Source of the DNA: Liquidambar formosana
Lineage: Eukaryota > Streptophyta > Magnoliopsida > Saxifragales > Altingiaceae
DNA length: 64,000 nt
Direction: 5' to 3'
Assembly: GCA_039720395.1 (NCBI GenBank)
Contig: CM077832.1
Location: 19,625,850-19,689,849 of the forward strand
The notes under the pieces: generated by a model
Databases searched by the model: none
Told to the model about the DNA's origin: nothing
The model's input: only the letters and a program-made list of their open reading frames with translations
Made by a program: the position numbers and the translations under genes
Shown: positions 1 to 10,012 of the stretch, piece by piece
How positions within the stretch are numbered: position 1 is the first letter of the stretch
Layout: every line of letters starts with the position of its first letter

Positions 1-627
1 CAGTAGAATGGGGCTACCTCCTAAAGGAACCTTTGGGTCCTCATGAGTTTTATCCAAACCATTCAGGGTTTCAGCTAGCACCATGGGAATCAAGTTATGG
101 CCCTTGGCAAGGAGAGGAATCAAGTCACAGATTTGAACGGGAACATGTGGAGTACCAGTGGAAATAAGAAAACGACCAATGAGGCAAAAGGCAAGAGCAT
201 GCTTAATAGGAAAGGTAAAATTCAGAATACCTTTACTATCACAAGCTAAAAAAGAGGTTGCCAATTTCATCAAGTCTACCATATGGTCCTTTACAAACGT
301 AGAGGCATATTGTGAGTGAATCCCAAGTAGATTGGAGAAAGAAGTAAGAAAGCTTGGGCGAGGAGTAGGGAGAATGAAAGGACCTACCGTTGAAACTCCA
401 TACAATGCACAGAATTCCTCCATGGTTGGGCACAGTTCTTCATAGTTGAAGTGGAACACATGAACTTGAGCATCCCAAAAATATGTAGCAGCAGTCAAGA
501 GGTTCGTTTCAAGCCTCACATGCCTCAAGGAGAGCAATGGATCCAAGCCAAAGCACTTGAACTCAGATTTTGCTTCAGCACTCATAACTCTCAAAAACCC
601 TCCTAAAAATTTGTCTAGAGCCTCCAT
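1..627 (-). CDS. DUF7745-like protein, copy 1, partial (C-terminus off the left edge)
   Basis: The minus strand is open without a stop from an ATG at 627 to the window edge, 209 codons. It is clearly a paralogue of the minus-strand gene at 5779-6570: both begin MEALD, share FNYEELCPTMEEFCAL and FVKDHMVDLMKLATSFLA, and match to the edge. The pattern (an aromatic-rich start, then a block about choosing and ranking conserved hydrophobic helices) resembles the plant DUF7745 family, which commonly travels with retroelements; its biochemical function is unknown. Reading frame integrity suggests it is fairly young or was recently under selection. The ATG is chosen because it aligns with the start of copy 2. 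The family assignment is from pattern recognition only. Confidence 0.6.
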   Translation of the reverse strand, partial: MEALDKFLGGFLRVMSAEAKSEFKCFGLDPLLSLRHVRLETNLLTAATYFWDAQVHVFHFNYEELCPTMEEFCALYGVSTVGPFILPTPRPSFLTSFSNLLGIHSQYASTFVKDHMVDLMKLATSFLACDSKGILNFTFPIKHALAFCLIGRFLISTGTPHVPVQICDLIPLLAKGHNLIPMVLAETLNGLDKTHEDPKVPLGGSPILL

Positions 628-1110
628 AATTTCTAATGAATGAATACATGTAGGTTTAGGAACCTCTTGGATGTGTTTTTATAGGGAAAAGGTCACAAAT
701 CCAAGTTCAAATAGGAAAAAACCCATCAGAATAGGAAGTTTCCTATTCAAAGTGGGATTTCCGCTTCGGGCTCGGGTAACCACCCAGGCCTGGGCGGCTA
801 GCCTCCCGAAGCCTGGTGGTCACCCAAGCCACCTTGTTTTGGCTTTCTCCCTCGCTTTGTCTCGCCTTGACGCGTGATCAAACCTCCTTCCAAATGAGAT
901 ATTCAACACTTTTTGAGCTTAAAATCAATCAAATTCCATCTTGAAATCAATTCCTTGAATTGATTTTATGTTCAAAAGGGTTGAATATATTTCCCCTGTG
1001 TCATGCCAACTCAAGTGACAATGTGTTAAGTCACTTTCCTCTTGCACCATGCCTGTTCAATCTTGATAAATTGATCATATATCCTCATTTCAAATCTTGA
1101 TTTTTCATCC
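628..1110. other. Upstream region of DUF7745 copy 1 with GC-rich palindromic module
   Basis: No coding capacity is evident. The first 50 bases parallel the DNA upstream of copy 2 (both have a Gly-like tract reading GTGTTTTTATAGG, whose reverse is TATA-like, then GGTCACAAAT). At 766-835 lies a GC-rich block with CTCGGGTAACCACC at one end and GGTGGTCACCC at the other, which also occurs in the LTRs of this window. The remaining 260 bases are AT-rich and merge into the hairpin minisatellite. Confidence 0.5.
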
Positions 1111-2860
1111 CACTTGGTTGAATATACTCATCATTTGAATATATTCTTCCATTTCAAAAGTGTATTCACTCTTTGAATATGCTTCTCAGTTTCAAATTCT
1201 CATTCCCTATCCTACTTGGTTGAATATATTCATCACTTGAATATATTTTTCCATTTCAAAAGTGTATTCACCCTTTGAATATGCTTCTCAGTTTCAAATT
1301 CTCATTTTCTATCATACTTGGTTGAATATATTCATCACTTGAATATATTCTTCCATTTCAAAAGCATGTTCACCCATTGAATATGCTTCCTAGTTTCAGA
1401 TCCTCATTATCACTTACTTGGTAAAATATATTCATCGCTTGGGTATATTTCTCCATTTCAATGGTATACTCATCACTCGAGTATACTTCTCAGATATTTT
1501 GTCACTTACTTGGTTAAGTATATCCATCGCTTGGGTATACTTCTCCATTTCAATGGTATGTTCATCACTTGAACATACTTCTCAGATCATTTGTCACTTA
1601 CTTGGTTAAGTATATCCACCACTTGGGTATATTTTTTCCATTTCAATGGTATACTCATCACTTGAGTATACTTCTCAGATATTTTGCCACTTACTTGGTT
1701 AAGTATATCCATCGCTTGGGTATATTTCTCCATTTCAATAGTATGTTCATCACTTGAACATACTTCTCAGATTATTTGTCACTTACTTGGTTAAATATAT
1801 TCATGACTAGAATATATTTCTCCATTTCAATGGTGTACTCATCACTTGAGTACACTTCTTAGATTATTCTCTATCTTACTTGCTTAAGTATATCCATCGC
1901 TTGGATATATTTCTCTATTTCAATGGTATGTTTATCACTTAAACATACTTGTCACTTACTTGGTTAAGTATATCCATCACTTGGATATATTTCTCTATTT
2001 CAATGGTATGTTTATCACTCAAACATACTTGTCACTTACTTGGTTAAGTATATTCGTGACTAGAATATATTTCTCCATTTCAATGGTGTACTCATCACTT
2101 GAGTACACTTCTCAGATTATTCTTATCTTACTTGGTTAAATATATCCGTCGTTTGGATATATTTCTCCATTTCAATGGTATGCTCATCACTTGAGTGTAC
2201 TTCTCAGCTTACTTGGTTAAATATATCCATCACTTGTATACATTTCTCCATTTCAAAAGTATGTTCATCACTTGAACGTACTTCTCAGTCTTTTTCAATC
2301 ATTAAGTATACTCATCACTTGAGTATATTTCTCAGCATCTTTTTCATCACTTGGTCAAATATGTTCGTGACCTGAATATATTTCTCCATTTCAAAAGTAC
2401 ACTCATCACTTGAATACACCTCTCAGATTATTCTTATCCTACTTGGTTAAAGATATCCATCGCTTGGATATATTTCTCCATTTCAATAGTATGCTCACCA
2501 TTTGAGTATACTTCTCAGATTTCATTCTCAGATTACTTGGTTAAATATATTCGTGACCTGAATATATTTCTCCATTTCAGTGGTATACTCATCATTTGAG
2601 TATACTTCTCAGATTTTTTGTCACTCACTTGGTTAAATATATTCGTGACCTGAATATACTTCTCCATTTCCAAGGTACGTTCATCACTTGAACGTACTTC
2701 TCAGATCTCATTCTCATCACTTGGTTAAATATATTCGTGACTAGAATATATTTCTCCATTTCAAAAGTATGTTCATTCGTAGTGGCTTGAATATGCTTCT
2801 CTTGACAATCATCAACCCCCAGTGGTTTAAGTATACTCATGACTTGAGTACACTTCCTTA
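1111..2860. repeat. Minisatellite of about 18 units (about 92-102 bp), each with two hairpins
   Basis: Units begin ACTTGGTTAAATATA or ACTTGGTTGAATATA. Successive starts at 1112, 1214, 1316, 1416, 1508, 1600, 1693 and 1785 give periods of 102, 102, 100, 92, 92, 93 and 92 bp. Each unit has an A hairpin with arms like AATATATTC/GAATATATT or TATATCCA/TGGATATA, the spacer CTCCATTTCAATG, then a B hairpin with loop TCACT and variable complementary arms. The array sits directly upstream of an LTR of the TGTCACACC family (2994), the place where some Tat-lineage elements carry 3' tandem repeats. Short ORFs inside it are shadows of the repeat. Confidence 0.9.
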
Positions 2861-2993
2861 TTTCAGTCTCAGGTTTTCAACCTCCCATCATTGTTTGGTT
2901 ACAGTGTGTGATTTCTCCAGGCTTTTTGGCCAAAAATGGGTTGTTCTTTATCATTGGTTCACAAGTGTAACTTGTTCGCCAATGAGGGGCTTC

Positions 2994-5778
2994 TGTCACA
3001 CCCCATTTTTGCACCACCTTACTAGGGCTCATCATTTCATGCATGTTTTTGTTTTGTTTTTGAGTCTAGTCACTTGCATTAGTTTTCTAGAGTCACAAGG
3101 ACAATGGATATGAATTTTGGTTCAAATTGGAGTTGATCTTGAGGGATAATAAGAGCTTTTGTGACTTGAGGGGCATAATCGTCTTTTAAGTCCCAAACTT
3201 TTCATTTGACCTTGGAATGATCTCCAAATTGTCAATTGGAGTTCATATGGATGCATAAGAGGTATTTTTAGTGTCAATTTGGCAAGTCAATGGCTCGGGA
3301 TTAAAATGGCTCGATGTGGTTCAAGTTGGTTAATTGACCCTTCCTTGGGTTAGGTCTAATTGACTCACAATTACCAACCAAATCTTTTCAAATTGACTTT
3401 CATTAGTCATCATTTTACCCTCAAAAGTGTTTCATGAAGTTCAATTTTAATATGGCCTGATGATGAGTTTAGTGTGGTTATTTACGGATTATCCTTGAAG
3501 AATTAGTGCGAATCGCAGCATGAGATTTTTGGTTAAAATGAAAAGAAAATTATTTTATTAAATTAGCCATTTTTATCATGACACTAACACGTGTACGTAT
3601 GTGATGAGTGTGTGTACGCACATACGATACATGTGCATGCGTGTTAGCGGTCAGTCTCCCAATTTTTATAAAAGACAATTTCCTTTTCCTATTCAGATTA
3701 GAAGTCTTTTATCATTATAAAATACCTTTTGATTATTCTCCAAGGAAACCTAGTCCAGGAAGGAAAGGGAAACTCCAGATTTCAGCTATAAATACTCTCT
3801 TAATGTCTTTAAACAAGGGGGAAGAGAAGAGGGTTTGGAGGGAGTGAAATTCGTCATAATTCAGCAGCAGATTTTCTGAAAACCAGCAGTCGTATTTTAA
3901 TCATAACGTTTTCATCCGAAGTCAGAATTGGATGAAATTGGTCTTGTTAGAAAGATAATTCAATTCTCTACAACTTTGTATTTCACAAGCTTTGTCCAAA
4001 TCCAACGTTTTCATACCCAAAAACGCGATTGAAGTTGCTGCTACTGCAAAGTGACGAGAATCACTTTTTCTTTTCTCTTGTTCTCTTTTTGTTTTCTATT
4101 TCTTTTCAAAGTTGAGTGAGTTTTGATCTCTTTGCTGTGATACCACTTTGACAAAGAGGAGGATTCGTGTTGGTTTGATTCACTCTAAAGACCTGAGGAG
4201 CCACGAACAATTACAAACACAAGGGGAGCCACTTCCTAAGGTATTCTCCTTCTCTATTCAAGCTTAAACTAGGTTCTCATATGGGTTAGGCTTATTGCAT
4301 GTTAAAGGTGACTTTTTTATCATGTATTAACACTCTAGCTAGTTACTATACATGGAATATCTATTTTTTATCTACTGTTTAGCATGCTTTAGGGCTGTCC
4401 TTTAGGTTTTTAATGCATAGTTATGATTCGTGTGCTCCTATTGTCCTTGTGTTAGGATTAGTGTCATTGCATGTTAGAGTTAGGATTTTCATCATGTTAT
4501 ATTGCTTTAGTTAGTTAATATGCATGATTTAATTTCTGTTTGGTTTGGTTTTAGCATGATTAAAGTATGTCTTGTATGTTTTTAAGCATATTTGTGAGTT
4601 TAGGGTTTTAGAGTCATTGTTTCGTGTTTGTTTTCATATAGCATGATAAAGTAGACTTTTTTATTTGGTTTTTCTTCGTGTTTGCTGTATATGTTTTTCA
4701 TATGGAGTAAACATGATAGTTTTGCATGCATGTTAGTATGTTTTAGGGTTTTTATGCATGATATGGTTCTAGGAATATGTTAGGACTTATTATTGTTCGC
4801 TGTTTTTGCTATTGGCATGCTTAGTGGATGATTTTAGGTCATAATACTATTCTGTCCAGATTTGCATGTTAGTGTTTTTGCATGGTTTTGAGCACTTGTA
4901 AGGGTGCAAATAGGTGTGGTATTTGTCCCATGGCAAATAGGGCTGCTTATGTCTGAAATGGCTAAATGCTTGGAGCTAATTGCGCTCAGGTAAGTGGGTG
5001 TGAAGGTGCCCCAATTCACCTTTCTTCTTAACTCATTCTCTTCTCCCTATTTAGGGTTAATTTTTAATATGATCCTATGGTTTAATTAGAGGTTTCCTTA
5101 ACCAACAAAATTCTGGTTTTTATTAAAGTTTCCATTTTGTGGATTTTTTTCCTAAAATCAAACTTTCTATCATATTCAACTCTTTTGATCAAATAAGGAA
5201 ACCTAGGGTTTTTAACCATGGGTTTATATTAGGTCTTAACCCTAATTCTAATCGAACTACGTGGACTTTGATCCATGTATTTCGTTGCATGGTACGTAGG
5301 CGCTCTTCGTGAGGCTCAAGTCCGTTCTAGGATCCAAGCATCCTAGGTTTATTTATGTTTTCTTTTCTTCTTTTTATTTTCTGTTTTTATTTGCTTATTA
5401 TGCATGGATGGATGAATAAAATATATGATATGCATGCAATTCTTGTGATGATATACTTGCTGATTTTTGTATGGAAAGACTTTAATTTAGCCCAAATGAA
5501 CTGAGAGACCGAAAGGGTGACATGGGTGCCTATAGGCTTTGCCTAGAACCTTCCCATGTCATAACTTAGCCTCCGAATCCCCGATTTCTTTGGTTTTCAA
5601 AAGATTGGTTTTTGCCTTTCCTTTTTTATGGAGTCATTCAAATTGTTTTCCTAAAACAAACTATGTTTAGGGTTTTCCTTGTTTCCTTTAAAAAAATAAG
5701 GTGGCGACTCCTTTCCTTTTTCTTTTTCAAACCCACTTTCTTTTCAATCCCTCGTGGGCCCAATTTCCGGGGTTCACA
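2994..5778 (+). mobile_element. Long LTR (family A), copy 1, 2785 bp
   Basis: It runs from TGTCACACCCCATTTTTGC to GGGCCCAATTTCCGGGG followed by TTCACA, so it has TG...CA ends, and is collinear at both ends with the LTRs at 53849-56571 and (inverted) 8497-13289. A TATAAATA box lies at 3787-3794. Flanks are GCTTC and GTACC, so there is no target duplication: this is not a clean solo LTR. The purine-rich GAGGGG just before 2994 could be a polypurine tract, making this a 3' LTR whose internal part is to the left, but that is inference. The segment 3450-3850 differs from other copies and lacks the GC-rich module. Orientation is defined by the TGTCACACC end as the start. Confidence 0.75.
3568..3645. 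repeat. Imperfect hairpin in the variable middle of LTR A copy 1
   Basis: CTAACACGTGTACGTATGTG at about 3584-3603 pairs, with a bulge, with a CACATACG...GCGTGTTAG segment at about 3620-3648. It occupies the position, upstream of the TATA box, where other LTR copies of the family have the GC-rich module. Confidence 0.55.
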
Positions 5779-6570
5779 GTACCATTTGATGTTCCGCCAT
5801 GACAGCGTATGGAAATAACCCAACCAATCTCTTAAAGAGAACGGCCCAGGGAGTTCAACTCGGCGCAGACAGAAGTGCTGGGGCTTGTATGGAGTGATAG
5901 TGGTGGGAGATAGAAAATTCAAGTGCTCGAGTAGCCACATTTGCAGTAAAAAGGGGCTACCTTCTAAAGGCGCTTTGGGGTTGCCATGAACTTTATCTAA
6001 ACCATTCAAGGTTTCAGCTAATACCAAGGGAATAATGTTATGTCGCTTGAGAAGAGGGGTAATCAACTCACATATTTGAACAGGGGCTTGAAGAGTGCCG
6101 GTGAATATGAGAAAGCGACCAATTAAACAGAAAGCGAGTGCACGCTGAATTTGAGGGGTGAAAGTCAGAGTACCTTCGCTATCATGAGCCAAGAATGAGG
6201 TTGCTAACTTCATTAAGTCCACCATATGGTCCTTGACAAAGATCGTTGCGTCCCTTTGAGGAATGCCAAGAAAATCCGAGAAGGAAGCAAGGTAATCAGA
6301 GCGAGGTGTAGGAAGAATGAATGGCCCTGCGGGCGAAACTCCAAATAAAGCACAGAATTCCTCCATGGTTGGGCATAATTCTTCATAATTAAATCGAAAG
6401 ACATGGATTTGAGGATCCCAGAAGTATGTAGCAGCAGTGAGAAGGGTCGTCTCGAGCTTCATGTGCCTTATGGAGAGCAATGGTTCCAAGCCGAAGCGCT
6501 TAAACTCAGTTTTGTCTTTGGCAGCCATGACTGCCAAAAACCCTCTTAAGAACCCATCCAAGGCTTCCAT
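5779..6570 (-). pseudogene. DUF7745-like gene, copy 2, 3' end replaced by an LTR
   Basis: The ATG at 6570 opens MEALDGFLRGFL. The family sequence (KFLAV-like start, FNYEELCPTMEEFCALFGV at about residue 65, FVKDHMVDLMKLATSFLA at about 120, PLVLAETLNGLDK, LRDWLGYFHTLSWRNIKWY) is open for 264 codons to 5779. There the reading frame runs into the end of LTR copy 1 (TGTGAACCCC in the minus direction) and adds about 47 LTR-encoded residues before a stop at 5638. The true C-terminus is thus lost. An upstream in-frame ATG at 6582 would add four residues; the one at 6570 aligns with copy 1. Function unknown. Confidence 0.6.
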
Positions 6571-7029
6571 AATTATTGTCAATGAAAATAGGTGAGTTAG
6601 AAGACTCCCCTCATGTGTTTTTATAGGAAAAGGGTCACAAATTCGAGTCCTAAAGGGAGTAGAACCGTCAAAATCGCAAAATTCCTGAAAAATCGCAAAA
6701 AAATGTGTCGACCTCGGGTAACCGTCCGGGGCCAGATGGTCACCCGAGGCCCCCGCCTTGTTTTGCCTTGTTTCGCCCGGTTTCGCCTATTTTCGCATTC
6801 GATGGCCTTTTTAGGCCATTTTCACTCCTATGAACTCACATTGACTCAAATTTTCATGAGAAAGGCACCATAACATCATCATGACAGATTCAAACAAGCA
6901 CAACAAGTATCCATAATAAGGGATAAAAAAGTTTGGTTTTAGGTGGCAATTACAAAACACAAGCATGAAATGCGAAAAGATAGCCATTGTCTCATTGTTT
7001 CTACAAGCCCAACAAGAAAGTAAATGAAC
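6571..7029. other. Spacer between PMD gene and DUF7745 copy 2, with GC-rich module
   Basis: It contains the ATAGG/TATA-like sequence shared with the upstream region of copy 1 and, at 6710-6750, the GC-rich module in the form CTCGGGTAACCGTCC...GATGGTCACCCGAG. It probably holds the promoter of the DUF7745 gene. No other gene is seen. Confidence 0.45.
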
Positions 7030-8496
7030 TCAGCGGTTCCTAGAGCTTCTTTTACGGCTCGGCCCAGCTCCGTCACGACCCCCACGAGGTGCTCTAGGAG
7101 GGCGCATTGCCGGTGGTGGCTGCATATAAAAAATCCATTGCAAAGGGGCTAAGTATGAGAATAGAGTTGGTTGAAAACCACATATGAGAACTTTGAATAG
7201 GTGGAACACTTACCATGACATCCAAACGAGCTTCTGCCATAGATTTGGCTAAGCTCATCCTCACAAGGTCACGCCTCAAGCCCTCACTAAGGTCGATGAA
7301 CTCTTGGGCATATGCCGCAGGCACCTGGGATAATCAATAAGGGTAAAATTGAAGGTAATGTTCAAAGAAAGAAAGAAATACCCATAAAGAGAACTCACCT
7401 GTTCTCGATTTGGGTCGATCCTGGGGGACTCATCAAATGCAGGATGAGTGATAGCGGTCTTGACAAAGTCTGACCCACTGCACAAATCAATGAACCAATT
7501 CGGCTGAGGCAAGGGTAGTGACCTATCCCCCTCCATCTCATCTTCCTCAGAGCCAGGAACCACTCCTGAGCCCACTGTCGAGCTATGCCCTCGTGCTCGT
7601 CGACCCTGCAAGTGTTCACCTATTAAATAAAGTCTCTATCAAAAGGAAAAGGCTAGGAGAATGTTAAAGACTTACCCCTTGAGGAGGGAAGCCTGTCACC
7701 CTGGGCCTCATCAGATATTGGAGACAGAAAGTGTCATATGCAATGTCAAGAGAAGTGAACTCCTCCGCATCCCAGCCTCTCAAGGCATCCCACAACTCCT
7801 CCCCCTCCATTAAGTTAGCATGCCTCATGTTAAGTGGTGGAGGCATTGGAGCCATGGCGGCATTCACATCACCCATGACTTGGCGTAGGACACGCTCCCC
7901 TAGGTACCAGTACCTACCCACGGGGCCTTCCAAGAGCACCCTCTTGCCCGTTAGCATCAAGCTAGGAATGCATCGCTTGGGTAGCATTGGTACCCATATC
8001 TTCCATGGATTCCACTCAATCTGTTCAAAAATCCAAAATGAGAAATTGGGAGTAAAAAGAAAAGGAAAAGAATGGGGAAAGAATTTCACCATATCAGCAG
8101 TAAGGTTTGCTAGGTGAGCTCTGGCAAAGGCGTAATCATGACGATTCGCCGCCCGGATGGACACATAACTAGGAGAGTAATTCTTGAGGGTAGGCCATTC
8201 AATGGTTTCCTCAGCAAGGGATGGGCGACATAGGTTGAGGTACTCATAGCACCAAACCTGTCAAAAATTGAAAAAAGAGTCAAAAAGAAAGATAATATAA
8301 GGAAAAAAATAAAAAGGAATGAAAGGGAAGTAGCATTACCTCCCAAACAAAGGGCATCCCACCGAAGTCCTTAGTCACACCACGTGACATGTCACACATT
8401 GTGCGATACATGGTGGCTAGAGCAGCCCCTCCCCAGTTGAACTTCCTGATCTTGTCAACATCCTCCATGCCCACAAGGATTTAAAAGTCGCCAGTC
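7030..8496 (-). CDS. Plant mobile domain (PMD) protein, six 3' exons, 5' truncated
   Basis: Six exons, all phase 0, join with GT/AG borders: 8496-8340, 8257-8090, 8020-7676, 7605-7399, 7324-7214 and 7119-7030 (stop TGA at 7030). No stop interrupts the join from the ATG at about 8470. Diagnostic blocks are NWGGAALATMYRTMCDMSRG in the first exon, VWCYEYLNLCRPSL in the second and IEWNPWKIWVPML then LEGPVGRYWYLGERVLRQ in the third; these resemble the C-terminal half of the aminotransferase-like plant mobile domain (MAIN/MAIL-type, also carried by MULEs and retroelements). The last exon ends in a proline-rich, then Arg/Lys/Ser-rich tail ending SRKRSSRNR. The 5' part of the gene is missing because the LTR at 8497 abuts the first exon. 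PMD proteins of plants act in TE silencing and development, but this one looks element-borne. Confidence 0.65.
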
Positions 8497-9921
8497 TGTG
8501 GACCCAGGAAAGCAGGGCCCACGAATGGGTTTAAAAGAAAACCTTGAAGTTTGAAAAAGAAAACAGAGTCGCCACCTTATTTTTTAAAGGAAATAAGGAA
8601 AACCCCAAAAAACAGTTTTGTTTTAGGAAAACAAAAGAATGACTCCATGTTTAAAAATGGTAAGGCAAAAGATCTTTTGCAAACCAAAGAAATCGGGGAT
8701 TCGGAGGCTAAGTTGTTAGGATTATGCCCTAGAGCCAATCATAGAGATGATTGTTTAGGGATTAGGAACAATCAATTGATTTCATTTATATATGTCACAT
8801 TTATTATTGATTTAATAAAAGGGCTTATTCTATTATGTTTATATGCATCATTTATATTTACATGATATGTCCATGGAGTTAGAGTTGAGAATATGAAATT
8901 ACAAAGGGTTGTAATTTTGAGACTGGAAATATATCTCTGTACTAAACTCCTAAATCATTCCTAGTTGAAGGTTCACTATGATGGACAGTAATGAACCATA
9001 GGACTAGCACTTGTTAGGTTGACTCTATAGGAGGATAGCTAGTCTCAAGCTATTTGTGTGGAGACACTACAACAAACAAGTGGGTGCCTATTATAAGAAT
9101 AGGTACACTGAATGTGACCAAAGATATGAAATAAACTGAATGGAGTTTTAACCTGCCTGTCAATCAGTTTCTCATTGTTATAGTGGTACAAGTAATCCTT
9201 AGACCTGAGACACCATGGTTGTCTTATACATGTAGCTTTAGAAGTTTGATAACACTAAGTGCAGATCCTACTGAGGGGTCTGTAAGGGTGTTCATTGGCC
9301 CTACTGCTATGTGTGTGAAGGCATGTGAGTGATCAACAAGGAATCCATCACTCTCAGGAAAAAGAGAGTGAATGTCTCATACAGCATTCATTGAATATAA
9401 CTCATTAAATCCATGGGCCCATGGTAGAATGAATATGGAAAGGAGTTTCCATAAGTTCATCATTGAGTTGATATTAATGAATGAGTATAAAGTAATTGAA
9501 CTAGGGACTTGACAGACTTCCATGTCCTATTAGTTCAATTGGAGACATTGTGTTGATGGAAGGATGGAATTGTAACCTGTAAACTATAACAGAAGGGTTC
9601 TTTGTAAATGACTATTCACCTTATTAAGGACCACACCATGAGCCATATGCTAGGTGTTACTCATGGTTAGTAGAAGCCCTAATTGATATAAATGAGTTAT
9701 AATCAATTAGGGAATTGAAAGGAGTTTCAATTAGACCCTTAATGGAAAGTGTTCCATTGTGCACAACTTGTGCTGTTCCTACTACTTGATGATGTGAACC
9801 CAATGGGTCACACACTGATCATGCTAAGAGAGCTTGATTGTCTATGAGAGAAAGGGTATAAGTGATTAAAGAAAAGTTCTTTAAGGGGCTAATTTGTATT
9901 TGATGCAAACTAGTGGGCTAA

Positions 9922-9947
9922 TTGTGTAATTAAGAGTAATTACACAA
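9922..9947. promoter_or_regulatory. Perfect 11-bp stem upstream of LTR B promoter
   Basis: Arms TTGTGTAATTA and TAATTACACAA flank the loop AGAG. The same stem is retained unchanged in the second LTR B copy at 21831-21856. Confidence 0.6.
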
Positions 9948-9988
9948 ATTAGATTAGGGTTTGGAATCCCCCCCTTGGCCGGCCCTAT

Positions 9989-10012
9989 TAGTGGGCTATA
10001 TAATGCCCACTA
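9989..10012. promoter_or_regulatory. LTR B TATA box inside an 8-bp stem
   Basis: Arms TAGTGGGC and GCCCACTA enclose TATATAAT. In the other copy (21897-21920) the arms are TAATGGGC and GCCCATTA, so one base pair has changed on both sides. The TATAAT-like core about 0.4 kb from the LTR end is the likely promoter. Confidence 0.6.

Noticed and set aside
1418..2840. Short ORFs on both strands of the hairpin array
   Set aside because: They follow the repeat period, share repetitive peptides and differ between units by the same base changes as the DNA; shadows of the minisatellite.
1111..2860. CRISPR-like array
   Set aside because: Repeats are regular but there are no constant repeats with unique spacers of similar size; the setting is a plant nuclear genome.
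2994..5778. Clean solo LTR
   Set aside because: Flanks GCTTC and GTACC do not match, unlike copy 3.
8551..8865. 104-codon plus ORF
   Set aside because: It crosses the junction of LTR A and LTR B insertions; chance frame.
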